A DNA stretch of 64,000 nt from Collinsella sp. (GCA_019414055.1 DXMV01000025.1:59996-123995), one strand, 5' to 3'; positions 8,235 through 16,981 are shown, counted from the stretch's first letter. Notes: generated by a model from the letters alone, not told the origin. Numbers and translations are program-made.

Positions 8235-8822
8235 ATGAGTGATTACGCAGACCAGACGGTCGCCGTGCTGGCGATCCAAGGTGCTTTTGCCGAGCACGAA
8301 GCGAGGCTGTCCGAGCTGGGCGCACGTTGTATTGAGCTGAGGCAGGCGGCTGATTTGAAGCAGGACTTTGACCGTCTGGTACTTCCCGGCGGCGAGTCTA
8401 CCGTTCAAGGGAAACTGCTTGATGAGTTGGGCATGCTCGAGGAGCTTCGTGCCCGCATCGCTGAAGGCATGCCCGTCCTGGGCACCTGCGCCGGCCTGAT
8501 TCTGCTGGCGCGCGACCTTGCCGCCCATGACGATAAGGGCACGCCGCGTTTGGCAACCATGGATGTACTTGTCGAGCGCAATGCCTACGGCAGGCAGCTC
8601 GGCAGCTTTCGAACCAAAGGGCAAGTAGCCGGCATCGACGGTGAAGCGCCGCTGACGTTTATCCGCGCACCCCGCATCGTCGAGGTCCACGGCGACGCCA
8701 AGGCCCTGGCCGAAGTCGATGGCTGCATCGTCGCTGCCCGCCAGGGCAACCAGCTCGGCGTAACCTTCCACCCCGAACTCGATGAAGACACCCGCCTCCA
8801 CGATCTGTTCCTACAAATGTAG
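8235..8822 (+). CDS. pdxT: PLP synthase glutaminase subunit PdxT
   Basis: A class I glutamine amidotransferase of 195 residues that frees ammonia from glutamine and channels it to PdxS. The catalytic triad is Cys85 in GTCAGL, His179 and Glu181 in FHPEL. The oxyanion motif LPGGEST is at about 50-56. AAAGGA precedes the ATG. It is the last gene of the pdxST operon. Confidence 0.97.
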   Translation: MSDYADQTVAVLAIQGAFAEHEARLSELGARCIELRQAADLKQDFDRLVLPGGESTVQGKLLDELGMLEELRARIAEGMPVLGTCAGLILLARDLAAHDDKGTPRLATMDVLVERNAYGRQLGSFRTKGQVAGIDGEAPLTFIRAPRIVEVHGDAKALAEVDGCIVAARQGNQLGVTFHPELDEDTRLHDLFLQM

Positions 8823-8852
8823 ACAGAGTAGAAACGAGCGTGGATTTTCGGA

Positions 8853-8938
8853 CACATAACAAATGAGAGTGGATAATCTCCCACTTTGAGCTTGAATGCA
8901 GGCTCAAACCGGGAGATTATCCACTCTCATGCTATGTA
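8853..8938. repeat. Long two-tier hairpin after pdxT
   Basis: The 20-bp arm ATGAGAGTGGATAATCTCCC (8863-8882) has its exact complement at 8911-8930. Nested inside is a second stem, TTTGAGC / GCTCAAA. Partial pairing continues outward (ACATA / TATGT). It has no U-run. It may be an RNA hairpin, or a relic of a palindromic mobile element. Confidence 0.7.
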
Positions 8939-8942
8939 GTCG

Positions 8943-8961
8943 TTTAAGAACGTCCCCAATG
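8943..8961. repeat. Dispersed 19-mer, copy 1
   Basis: TTTAAGAACGTCCCCAATG. The same 19 bases occur on the opposite strand near 49885, upstream of the MATE gene. It is short but exact, and lies in a gap with no gene. Confidence 0.5.
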
Positions 8962-9001
8962 ACTACCTTGGATCATGGCAACGCCGATGTTTTGGCAACG
9001 C

Positions 9002-9147
9002 CAGCGAGCGCCGCCCAGGGCGAACAAGTTGGCATGAAAAAGGCAAGGCATAGACCTTCTGGTCATGCCTTGCCTTTTGAATGACAAATTGTCGCCCTGG
9101 GTGGCGCGCAGCGTCAACTAGTTACGCGGTTCGTAGAACCGCGTAAC
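9002..9147. repeat. Structured intergenic element, copy A
   Basis: Three stems with conserved single-stranded blocks shared with copy B (10722-10868). An outer stem pairs 9008-9027 with 9089-9107. An inner hairpin has a 14-bp stem (AAAAGGCAAGGCAT and complement) capped by the conserved GACC TTCT GGTC. A 3' hairpin is GTTACGCGGTTC, GTA, GAACCGCGTAAC. The blocks CAGCGAGCG, GAATGACAAATTG and GCGCAGCGTCAA match copy B while the stems differ but stay paired. It sits between convergent pdxT and the RGG gene, ending three bases from the latter's stop. The inner hairpin has T-runs and could terminate both ways. Confidence 0.75.
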
Positions 9148-9149
9148 CC

Positions 9150-10061
9150 CTAGAAACGGTTGCCGCGGAAGCCGCCACCGTTGCGGCCGCCACGGTCGCC
9201 ACCGCGACCGCCGCGATCGTTACCACGGTTGCCGCCGAAGCCGCCGCGGCTGCCACCGCGATCACCATAGCCACCACGGTTGCCGCCAAAGCCGCCGCGA
9301 CCGCCACGGTCGCCGCCACGGTCACCAAAGCCGCCACGGCCACCGCGATCGCCACCGCGACCGCCGCGGTCGCCGCCACGGCCACCGCGATCGCCAAAGC
9401 CGCCGCGACCGCCACGGTCGCCGCCACGGCCACCGCGCTCGTCACGGCCGCCGCGAGGACCGCGGTCCTCGTCCAGGCCCATGGCGACGAGCGGAGCGAT
9501 GACCTTATCGAGAGCAGCCATCAGCTCGGTGGCCTCCTCGTAAGAAAGCTCGGGCAGGAGCTTCTCCTTCTTGTTGGCAAGCTCGACCAGGCCCTCAGCG
9601 GCATCCTCGGCAGCAAAGACGACGATCTTGCGCATATCGCCCTCAGCGTCGTCGATGCGGCCGACCAGGTCGGCAGCCTCGGCCTCGGCCATCAGACCAT
9701 CGAGCTCACGAAGGCGCATACCCAGCAGGTCGGACATTTCCTTCTGCTCCATCTTGGGCTTGAGGTCAAGAAGCTTGATGGCGCGCTCGATGTTCGCCAT
9801 GCGCTCGGCCTTGGCCTCCTCCTCCTTGGAAATAGCAAAGCGACGGCTGCGCAGCAGGCGGGCGGCCTTCTGCATCTTGTCCATCAGCTCTTCGTCATCG
9901 TAATCAACGGCGGCCTCGACAACCTCGGCCTCCTCCTCGGCGGAAACCTCGTCAGCAGCCTCAACCTCGGCAGCTTCGGTCTCCACGGTCTCGACTGCCT
10001 CAACCTCGGCAGCCATGGTCTCGTTCTCGGTCTCGTTCATGATCTCTTCGTTCTCAGACAT
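9150..10061 (-). CDS. Winged-helix protein with RGG-repeat tail
   Basis: A 303-residue protein in three parts. Residues 1-57 are very acidic (Glu/Ala/Val-rich). Residues 85-195 read like a MarR-type winged helix: AIKLLDLKPKMEQKEMSDLLG, then LDGLMAEAEAADLVGRIDDAEGDMRKIVVF, then a dimer-helix-like end. From about 200 to the end there are some 20 RGG units in DRGGRGG and GGFG context. RGG tails bind RNA or drive condensation in other proteins. AAGGAG precedes the ATG. The MarR likeness is my own reading and is weak by residue identity. The DNA encoding the tail is a GCC/ACG-rich repeat. Possible role: a nucleic-acid-binding regulator or RNA chaperone. Confidence 0.7.
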   Translation of the reverse strand: MSENEEIMNETENETMAAEVEAVETVETEAAEVEAADEVSAEEEAEVVEAAVDYDDEELMDKMQKAARLLRSRRFAISKEEEAKAERMANIERAIKLLDLKPKMEQKEMSDLLGMRLRELDGLMAEAEAADLVGRIDDAEGDMRKIVVFAAEDAAEGLVELANKKEKLLPELSYEEATELMAALDKVIAPLVAMGLDEDRGPRGGRDERGGRGGDRGGRGGFGDRGGRGGDRGGRGGDRGGRGGFGDRGGDRGGRGGFGGNRGGYGDRGGSRGGFGGNRGNDRGGRGGDRGGRNGGGFRGNRF

Positions 10062-10276
10062 GAGACTCCTTCTTGGCCCTCTCGGACATCATCGCCCCAT
10101 TCGCGGGGCCCGTCGCGCACTCTTTGCGCTTTAAACATTCATGCCTCTCGGCAAAACGTCCATTAGTTTATGGTGTCGCCATCCAATCTAGCTGCAGAAT
10201 CTATGTGCACACATTAATGCGACATGTCGCGGTTATCATGGCCTGAACCAAACGTGTCCACCCTAAGGAGCCCGCC

Positions 10277-10687
10277 ATGATTAAGCCCATCATGAAATCC
10301 GAGTTCTTTTTGCGCCTGCCTTCCGAAGACGCGGGCCCCGATGACGCCGTGACCGGGCAAGACCTCCTGGATACGCTCCACGAGCATGAGCACGAGTGCG
10401 TGGGCCTCGCCGCCAACATGATCGGCGTGCGCAAACGCATCATCTGCGTAAAGGACGGCAGCAAGTCGCTGCTCATGTACAACCCGCAAATTCTTGAGCA
10501 GGTCAATTCCTATCAGACGAGCGAAGGATGCCTCTCGCTGACCGGCGAGCGTCCCTGCACCCGCTATCGCCGCATTAAGGTTGAGTATTTGGACGAAAAC
10601 TTCGTCCACCGCATCAAAAACTTCTCGGGCTACACCGCCGAGATCATCCAACACGAAATCGATCATTGCTGCGGAATCGTTATTTAG
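10277..10687 (+). CDS. Peptide deformylase
   Basis: A 136-residue Fe/Zn metallohydrolase that removes the formyl group from nascent proteins. All three motifs are present: GLAANMIG (motif I, with Met in place of the usual Gln), EGCLSLTG (motif II, Cys ligand) and QHEIDHCCG (motif III, two His ligands and catalytic Glu). AAGGAG lies six bases before the ATG. The Gln to Met change in motif I is unusual, since that Gln stabilises the transition state, so activity may be lowered. A second, more degenerate paralogue lies at 18079-18498. Confidence 0.85.
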   Translation: MIKPIMKSEFFLRLPSEDAGPDDAVTGQDLLDTLHEHEHECVGLAANMIGVRKRIICVKDGSKSLLMYNPQILEQVNSYQTSEGCLSLTGERPCTRYRRIKVEYLDENFVHRIKNFSGYTAEIIQHEIDHCCGIVI

Positions 10688-10721
10688 ACAGCCAGGGTAA
10701 CGATGCAGGTTGAGCACACGA

Positions 10722-10868
10722 CAGCGAGCGAGCCGCATTTGCGCCAAGGTGACGCGAAATGAGAGGGCGCTGACCTTCTGGTCGCGCCCTCGAAATTGAA
10801 TGTCAGATTGGCGTGAATGCGGCTCGCGCAGCGTCAAGCGGTCCGCCGTTCGGTAGAACGGCGGAACC
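10722..10868. repeat. Structured intergenic element, copy B
   Basis: The partner of copy A. The outer stem pairs GCGAGCCGCATT (10728-10739) with 10816-10827, then CGCCAA with TTGGCG. The inner hairpin GAGGGCGC / GCGCCCTC carries the same GACC TTCT GGTC cap. The 3' hairpin is CCGCCGTTC / GAACGGCGG. Stem sequences differ from copy A but remain complementary, while CAGCGAGCG, TTGAATG and GCGCAGCGTCAA are kept. It lies between convergent def and the Xre-aminotransferase gene, ending two bases from the latter's stop. Confidence 0.75.
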
Positions 10869-10870
10869 AA

Positions 10871-12391
10871 TTAGCTCTGGCGGTAATGGTCGAAGAAGTC
10901 GGCGAGGTCTTCGAGGGACTCTTTGAGCACTTCCATGCGCGGTAGGTACACGATGCGGAAGTGATCGGGCTCGGCCCAGTTAAAGCCGCCGCCGCGCGTG
11001 ATGAGGATCTTCTTCTCGTGCAGCAGGTCGAGGGCAAACTGCTCGTCGTCGGTGATGTTGAACTTCTTCACATCCATCTTGGGGAAGATATAGAACGCCG
11101 CACGCGGCTTGACCACCGAGATGCCGTCGATCTTGTTGAGTGCCTCATACACAAAGTTGCGCTGCTCGTAGACACGACCGCCGGGGCGGATATAGTTGTT
11201 AACAGACTGATGGCCGCCGAGCGCCGTCTGGACGATCGACTGAGCCGGCACGTTGGAGCACAGGCGCATGTTCGAGAGCATGTTGATGCCCATGATGAAG
11301 TCGCTCATGCAGCGCTGGTTGCCCGAAAGCACCATCCAGCCAATACGATAGCCCGCGATCATGTGCGACTTGGACAGGCCGCTAAAGGTGACGCAGGGCA
11401 GGTCGGGAGCGAGCGAGGCAATCGAGACGTGCTCGTAGCCGTCCATGCACAGGCGGTCGTAGATCTCATCGGCAAAAATCATGAGCTGGTGCCTGCGCGC
11501 GATCTCAACGATGCCCTCGAGTACCTCGCGCGGATAGACCGAACCCGTGGGGTTGTTGGGGTTGATGATGACGAGGGCCTTGGTCGCGCTCGTGATCTTG
11601 GACTCCATATCCTCCAGGTCGGGATACCAATCCGCTTGCTCATCACACAGATAGTGAACGGGATGACCGCCGGCAAGGGTTGCGCACGCCGTCCAGAGCG
11701 GATAGTCGGGGCTGGGGATCAGAATCTCGTCGCCATTGTCGAGCAGCGCGTTCATCGAAAGCTGAATGAGTTCGGACACGCCGTTGCCCGTGTAGATGTG
11801 CTCCATCTGAACATTGGGCAGGCCCTTGATCTGCGAGTACTGCATGATTGCCTTGCGCGCAGAGAACAGGCCGCGCGAGTTGGAATAGCCTTCGCAGTCG
11901 GGCAGCTGCTGGCGCATGTCCTTAATGACCTCATCGGGCGTGCGGAAGCCAAAGGGCGCCGGATTACCGATGTTGAGCTTGAGAATACGCTCGCCCTCGT
12001 CCTCCATACGGGCGGCCTCGTCGACGACGGGGCCGCGCACGTCATACAGGACGTTATCGAGCTTGGTGGATTTTGAAAAAGTACGCATGGTGGTGCTCCT
12101 TGGAATTTGAGCTGAGGGATGGGGTTCGGGCTTGGGTACGTTGCGAGGCGATGATTCCTCGCCTTGATCGGCGTCACCGGCGAGCAGCCAGGAAACATCG
12201 ACCTCCAAAATACGAGCGAGCAGCTCTGCCACATCGCGCCGCGGGATCGTCTTGCCGCTCACATATTGGCTCATCTGACTCTTGCCGAGTTTTTTTCCGA
12301 GCATCTCCGATGCGCGGATTACGTCCGACTGGCGAACGTCGCGATCGGACATGGTCTGTCGCAGGCGATCGCTAAACGTCTCTTGGGCCAT
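10871..12391 (-). CDS. Xre-type HTH fused to alanine-type aminotransferase
   Basis: A 506-residue protein. Residues 8-70 form an Xre/Cro helix-turn-helix (SQMSQYVSGKTIPRRDVAELL). After a linker, residues from about 102 form a fold-type I aminotransferase of the AlaA/AspC group, with NPNNPTG and the PLP lysine in SGLSKSHMIAGYR. Such enzymes transaminate alanine or similar amino acids with 2-oxoglutarate. AAGGAGG precedes the ATG at 12391. A second strong site, AAGGAG with seven-base spacing, precedes an internal ATG at 12088 that would give the 405-residue enzyme alone. GTTCAATT boxes upstream suggest autoregulation. Confidence 0.85.
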   Translation of the reverse strand: MAQETFSDRLRQTMSDRDVRQSDVIRASEMLGKKLGKSQMSQYVSGKTIPRRDVAELLARILEVDVSWLLAGDADQGEESSPRNVPKPEPHPSAQIPRSTTMRTFSKSTKLDNVLYDVRGPVVDEAARMEDEGERILKLNIGNPAPFGFRTPDEVIKDMRQQLPDCEGYSNSRGLFSARKAIMQYSQIKGLPNVQMEHIYTGNGVSELIQLSMNALLDNGDEILIPSPDYPLWTACATLAGGHPVHYLCDEQADWYPDLEDMESKITSATKALVIINPNNPTGSVYPREVLEGIVEIARRHQLMIFADEIYDRLCMDGYEHVSIASLAPDLPCVTFSGLSKSHMIAGYRIGWMVLSGNQRCMSDFIMGINMLSNMRLCSNVPAQSIVQTALGGHQSVNNYIRPGGRVYEQRNFVYEALNKIDGISVVKPRAAFYIFPKMDVKKFNITDDEQFALDLLHEKKILITRGGGFNWAEPDHFRIVYLPRMEVLKESLEDLADFFDHYRQS

Positions 12392-12410
12392 TAGAACCTC
12401 CTTGCTGGCA

Positions 12411-12494
12411 AAGTTCAATTTATAGAACACGAATTGAACCTAAGTTCAATTTAGGCAGCAGTATAGCGCCGTACCTTATTCGGAAGTTCAATTT
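12411..12494. promoter_or_regulatory. GTTCAATT operator cluster
   Basis: A perfect palindrome ATTGAAC CTAA GTTCAAT lies at 12433-12450. Single AGTTCAATT boxes lie at 12412-12420 and 12485-12493. All are just upstream of the Xre-aminotransferase start, so they are good candidates for binding by its own HTH domain. The downstream flank faces a LysR gene end. Confidence 0.6.
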
Positions 12495-12553
12495 CACAAG
12501 AAAACGTACCGAACTCCGAGATTTGCCCAAGGCGGACAATGACGCGCACGCGT

Positions 12554-13411
12554 TTAGAGATATTCAAGGAATCGAGCGGCGGCAAGCGAAACGTCAGCCG
12601 TGCGATATATCGCGTTGATCTGCCGATGGGGATGTCCCTCGAGCGGACGCACGGCGACATCGAACTGACAGCGGCGCAAGATGAGCGCCGGAAGAATACT
12701 CACGCCCAGACCGTCCTCGACCATGGCCATAATCGCATAATCATCCCAGGTCGATAGCTTAGAACGCACCGCCAGACCCGCGCGGCGAAACAGCGGCGTA
12801 ATCTCGTCGTCGCTACCGCGTTCCAGCAGAATAAACTGCTCGTTGGCCAAATCGGCAAGGCAAACGACCTCCGCGGTGGCAAGCGAGGAGTCCGCTGGCA
12901 CCACGGCCATCAGCTCGTCTTGCACCAACGGCCGCGACGCCATACAGGCGCCGCGTGGCTCGCGCGGAATAAAGCCCAGGTCGCAGCGGCCTTCCGCCAC
13001 CCATTGCTCAATCTCGGAGTAATCACCCATCAGCAGCTCGTAATCGACTTCCGGGTGATCAGCGCGAAACCGCGCGATCACCGGCGGCAGTACATGGGTC
13101 GCCACACTCGAGAATGTACCGATACAGATCTTGCCACGCATGAGCCCCCGCATCTCGTCCACGCATCGCTGCAGGCGGCCAAACTCTTCGCATAACGCCT
13201 CGACTGCCGGCATGACCTGCCGCCCGTCGGCAGAAAGCACCACGCCCTCGCGGCTGCGATCAAGCACCTTAAAACCCCAGTCTGCCTCAAGGTCGCCCAC
13301 CATGCGGCTCACGCCCGACTGCGAATAGCTCAGCCGCTCTGCAGCATGCGTAAAGCTGCCGGCACGCACCGTCTCGAGCAGCACTTGCATCTTTTGAATA
13401 TTCGTTTCCAC
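12554..13411 (-). CDS. LysR-family regulator
   Basis: A 285-residue LysR activator or repressor. The N-terminal winged helix (FTHAAERLSYSQSGVSRMV, about 20-38) is followed by a type 2 periplasmic-binding-like effector domain. The start is a GTG with GGAGG six bases upstream. It is divergent from the EamA transporter at 13530 with 118 bases between them, so it probably controls that exporter. The effector is unknown. A near-identical gene arrangement occurs at 51391-53318. Confidence 0.9.
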   Translation of the reverse strand: METNIQKMQVLLETVRAGSFTHAAERLSYSQSGVSRMVGDLEADWGFKVLDRSREGVVLSADGRQVMPAVEALCEEFGRLQRCVDEMRGLMRGKICIGTFSSVATHVLPPVIARFRADHPEVDYELLMGDYSEIEQWVAEGRCDLGFIPREPRGACMASRPLVQDELMAVVPADSSLATAEVVCLADLANEQFILLERGSDDEITPLFRRAGLAVRSKLSTWDDYAIMAMVEDGLGVSILPALILRRCQFDVAVRPLEGHPHRQINAIYRTADVSLAAARFLEYL

Positions 13412-13529
13412 GGCATCCCTCCACCTTTACATGAGTTTTTGTCATGTTATCAATGCATTATATTCGCTTTTCTTCTAAAGCCACCTCACCCATAGTGAAC
13501 ATGCTCGGATATAGAGGAGATGTCAGCAC

Positions 13530-14441
13530 ATGAACAACGGACTGTTTACGTACTTAGCAGCATTGCTATTGTTTGGCTCCAACGGCATCATCGCCGCTGC
13601 CATCGCGCTGCCGAGCTCCGATATCGTACTGTTGCGCACGTTTTTGGGCGCTCTCACCCTTGCCGCCATCCTCTTCATAACCAAGCGCCATAACCTGCAG
13701 GCTCCGTCTCGCCCCCGCGAGGCCGCAGCGCTCATCGTCTCGGGCGCCGCGCTGGGCGCCAGCTGGATTTTCCTGTTCCGCGCCTATCAGACGATCGGCG
13801 TTGGCATCTCCTCGCTGTTGTATTACTGCGGCCCCATCATCGTTATGGCCCTCTCCCCGCTCATTTTTGGCGAAAAGCTGACCGGCGGCAAAATCGCCGG
13901 GTTTATCGCCGTTGCCTGTGGCGCCTTTCTCATTGCGGCGCAAGGTCTAGGCGGCAATATGCCCATTGCGGGTATCGCTTGCGGCATCGCCTCGGCCTTC
14001 TGCTACGCCTTGATGGTCATCGCTAGCAAGGGTGCGCCACACATCGAAGGCCTCGAGAACTCCACGCTCCAGGTGAGCGCCGCCTTTGTAACCGCGTTGA
14101 TCCTTACGCTCTTCACGCAAGGTGCCCCCTCGTTCCTCTCCCCCAGCATTGCCGCCGGCATCGATTGGGGCGCCGTCGCCATGCTCGGCGTCGTCAACAC
14201 CGGCATCGGTTGCCTGCTCTACTTTAGTGCCGTCGCCAAGCTGCCCGTCCAGACCGTCGCGGTCGTCGGCTACCTCGAGCCGCTTTCGGCCGTCGTGTTC
14301 TCCGTTGCCCTTTTGGGAGAGACCATGACGCCCATCCGCCTCATGGGCGCCGCGTTGATCATCGGCGGCGCGATCTTTTGCGAAGTCGCCGGCAAACGCG
14401 CAGACACCAAAGCAAGCATCGCCCAAGCAGCACGCGCCTAA
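13530..14441 (+). CDS. EamA/DMT-family transporter
   Basis: An inner-membrane transporter of 303 residues with about ten hydrophobic helices in two homologous halves, as in the drug/metabolite (RhaT/EamA) family. Typical pieces are ASWIFLFRAYQTIGVGISSLLYY and the second-half GYLEPLSAVVFSV. Family members usually export amino acids or metabolites. GGAG lies 11 bases before the ATG. Divergent LysR control is likely. Confidence 0.88.
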   Translation: MNNGLFTYLAALLLFGSNGIIAAAIALPSSDIVLLRTFLGALTLAAILFITKRHNLQAPSRPREAAALIVSGAALGASWIFLFRAYQTIGVGISSLLYYCGPIIVMALSPLIFGEKLTGGKIAGFIAVACGAFLIAAQGLGGNMPIAGIACGIASAFCYALMVIASKGAPHIEGLENSTLQVSAAFVTALILTLFTQGAPSFLSPSIAAGIDWGAVAMLGVVNTGIGCLLYFSAVAKLPVQTVAVVGYLEPLSAVVFSVALLGETMTPIRLMGAALIIGGAIFCEVAGKRADTKASIAQAARA

Positions 14442-14455
14442 AAGCCCCTCTTCAG

Positions 14456-14529
14456 TTTCAAAGCAGGGGCGCGTCCGTGGTTATCACATTGCAGCAAGAC
14501 CATACAGCCGGTGCGCCCCTGTTTTGAAA
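14456..14529. repeat. Long inverted repeat after EamA gene
   Basis: 17-base arms TTTCAAAGCAGGGGCGC and GCGCCCCTGTTTTGAAA with one mismatch, separated by 40 bases. There is no U-run. It lies between two plus-strand genes and may weaken read-through into kup. Confidence 0.6.
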
Positions 14530-14546
14530 TGCTACCTGCGTACATG

Positions 14547-14650
14547 AATAATCCCCAGATGGGGATTATTGTCTAAAACACCCCGATGTGCCAAGCTGCT
14601 CTTATATGTATAAAGATGGCATAAAGGTTATCTGCCCTAGACAGATAACC
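14547..14650 (+). promoter_or_regulatory. Two hairpins in kup leader
   Basis: AATAATCCCC AGAT GGGGATTATT (about 14547-14571) and GGTTATCTG / CAGATAACC (14626-14650). The second ends nine bases before the kup AAGGGAG. It may affect translation or act as a protein site. I could not recognise a c-di-AMP riboswitch, which often controls kup genes. Confidence 0.4.
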
Positions 14651-14670
14651 GGATGCCTAAGGGAGTCCAC

Positions 14671-16902
14671 GTGGCACACAACAAACTGGAGGCAAACCTC
14701 CAAGACCAGCACGGACAAAGCGGGCATGGAGCCATTCCCCTTTCTGCTGGTATGTTGCTCGTAACGCTCGGCGTCGTCTATGGCGACATCGGCACGAGCC
14801 CTATGTACACCATGAAATCAATCGTCGCCAACAACGGCGGCATCGGTACCGTCAGCGAGGACATGATCCTGGGCGCGCTTTCGCTCGTCATCTGGACCAT
14901 GACGCTCGTAACCACGGTCAAGTACGTGCTAATCGCCATGAGGGCCGACAACCACAACGAGGGCGGTATCTTCGCCCTGTTCAGTCTCGTGCGCAAAGTG
15001 GCGCCGTGGCTGATCCTTCCCGCCATGATCGGCGGTGCGGCGCTGCTTGCCGACGGCATCCTCACCCCCGCCGTCACGGTCACCACAGCCATCGAGGGTC
15101 TGCGCACCATCGAGTGGGGCCACGCGCTATTGGGCGACGGCCAGACCAACGTCATCATTATTACCATCATCATTATCTGCGGCCTATTTGCCATGCAGCG
15201 CGCCGGCACCTCGTCAATCGGCAAGCTCTTCGGCCCGCTCATGACGCTATGGTTCCTGTTCCTGGCGGGCGCCGGCCTGTTCAACATGCTCGGCAACCTG
15301 TCCATCTTGCGCGCACTCAACCCCATCCGCGGCATCATGTTCCTGTTCTCGCCCATCAACCACTCGGGCATCATGGTGCTCGGCTTCGTCTTCCTGTCGA
15401 CGACCGGCGCCGAGGCGCTCTATTCGGACATGGGTCACGTGGGCAAGGCTAACATTTACGCATCCTGGCCGTTCGTAAAGGCGGCCCTCATCCTTAACTA
15501 TCTGGGTCAGGGCGCTTGGCTGCTCGCCAACAACTCCAATCCCCAGATGCTCGCGATGGACATCGTCAACCCGTTCTACATGATGCTTCCCGAGCCCCTG
15601 CGCCCCTTTGCCATCGTGCTATCGGCCGTAGCGGCCATCATCGCCTCGCAGGCGCTTATCACCGGCTCGTTCTCGCTGGTATCCGAGGCCACGCGTCTCA
15701 ACCTTATGCCGCATCTGCGCATCCACTACCCCAGCGACACCAAGGGTCAACTCTATATTCCGCTCGTCAACAACATCATGTGGGTCGGCTGTATCTTCAT
15801 CGTGCTACTGTTCCAAAACTCCGAGCGCATGGAGAGCGCCTACGGCCTCGCCATCACCGTGACTATGCTCATGACCACGACGCTTTTGACGAGCTACATC
15901 GCCGGCATCCTCAAGCACAAGCTGGGTGCCTGCGTCTTCGCCCTGCTCTTTGGTGCCATTGAGCTGTGCTTCTTCGCTTCGTGCCTCACCATGTTCTTTG
16001 ACGGCGGCTACGTCATGATCTTCCTGGCGGCACTGTTGTTCGGCCTTATGTATGTATGGCGTCGCGGCACTGCCATCGAGCGCACGCAGACGATTCTGCT
16101 GCCCGTCTCCAAGTACATCGACCAGCTCAATCGCCTGCGCAATGACGAGACCTATCCCGTGCTCGCCGACAATCTGGTGTTCCTCACCAACAGCCCCGAC
16201 CCGCTCACGCTCGACCGCGACGTGCTCTATTCCATCCTGGACAAGCACCCCAAGCGCGCCAAGGCATATTGGTTCATCAACGTGCACGTTACCGATGAAC
16301 CCTATACGCACGAGTATTCCGTCGAAACCTTTGGCACGGATTTTTTGTTCCGCGTGCGCCTGGACCTGGGCTTTAAGGTCAATCAGCGCATCAACGCCTA
16401 CCTGCGCCAGATCGTTGGCGACCTGATGGCATCGGGTGAGTTGCCGCCGCAGCATCACACCTACTCCATCTACGAGACACGTGGCAACGTGGGCGACTTC
16501 CGTTTTTGCATGCTGCGCAAGATGCTTGCCCCCGAAACGGACATCAACCGCAACGACCACCGCGTGATGGCCATCAAGTACGCCGTCCGCCGCGCCTGCG
16601 GAAGCCCGGCACGCTGGTACGGTCTTGAGAACTCGGCGATCATCATCGAGTACGTGCCTCTCTTTGCCCGCATGCGTCCGGCGGTCAAACTCGTACGCAC
16701 CCATGTGCCGCTCGAAGTCCAGATCGAGGAAGCCGAGGAAATGGAAGTCGATATCTTCTCGGACGACCTGGTCAACGGCAACGAGGCCGGTAGGGACATG
16801 AACGTCGATCCCACCGAATTGCTCGAGAGCGTCGCCGATACGCCCGAACAGCAACTGCTCGACGGCCTCGAGAGCGCCCAGCTCAACGATGCCAACTTCT
16901 AG
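14671..16902 (+). CDS. kup: Kup potassium uptake transporter
   Basis: A low-affinity K+/H+ symporter of 743 residues. The family signature GVVYGDIGTSPMY is at 34-46. About 12 membrane helices follow to near residue 450, then a cytoplasmic C-terminal domain of roughly 270 residues. The GTG at 14671 is chosen because AAGGGAG lies five bases upstream; an ATG at 14653 in frame would put that site inside the gene. It stands alone between two hairpin regions and a strong terminator. Confidence 0.95.
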   Translation: MAHNKLEANLQDQHGQSGHGAIPLSAGMLLVTLGVVYGDIGTSPMYTMKSIVANNGGIGTVSEDMILGALSLVIWTMTLVTTVKYVLIAMRADNHNEGGIFALFSLVRKVAPWLILPAMIGGAALLADGILTPAVTVTTAIEGLRTIEWGHALLGDGQTNVIIITIIIICGLFAMQRAGTSSIGKLFGPLMTLWFLFLAGAGLFNMLGNLSILRALNPIRGIMFLFSPINHSGIMVLGFVFLSTTGAEALYSDMGHVGKANIYASWPFVKAALILNYLGQGAWLLANNSNPQMLAMDIVNPFYMMLPEPLRPFAIVLSAVAAIIASQALITGSFSLVSEATRLNLMPHLRIHYPSDTKGQLYIPLVNNIMWVGCIFIVLLFQNSERMESAYGLAITVTMLMTTTLLTSYIAGILKHKLGACVFALLFGAIELCFFASCLTMFFDGGYVMIFLAALLFGLMYVWRRGTAIERTQTILLPVSKYIDQLNRLRNDETYPVLADNLVFLTNSPDPLTLDRDVLYSILDKHPKRAKAYWFINVHVTDEPYTHEYSVETFGTDFLFRVRLDLGFKVNQRINAYLRQIVGDLMASGELPPQHHTYSIYETRGNVGDFRFCMLRKMLAPETDINRNDHRVMAIKYAVRRACGSPARWYGLENSAIIIEYVPLFARMRPAVKLVRTHVPLEVQIEEAEEMEVDIFSDDLVNGNEAGRDMNVDPTELLESVADTPEQQLLDGLESAQLNDANF

Positions 16903-16922
16903 CGACGTCGCGCATCAACGAC

Positions 16923-16961
16923 AGCGCCCCTGCACCTCACAGGAGATGCAGGGGCGCTTTG
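16923..16961 (+). terminator. Intrinsic terminator after kup
   Basis: 12-bp stem AGCGCCCCTGCA / TGCAGGGGCGCT with a 12-base loop, followed by a short TTT. Confidence 0.8.
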
Positions 16962-16981
16962 CATTTCAGTAAAGCCCTCGG

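Noticed and set aside
9160..9450. Dense short repeats that look like a CRISPR or minisatellite
   Set aside because: They are the codons of the RGG tail (Arg-Gly-Gly) of the protein at 9150-10061; there are no constant spacers.
14541..14670. c-di-AMP riboswitch upstream of kup
   Set aside because: Only two simple hairpins are visible; the known ydaO-type core could not be matched.
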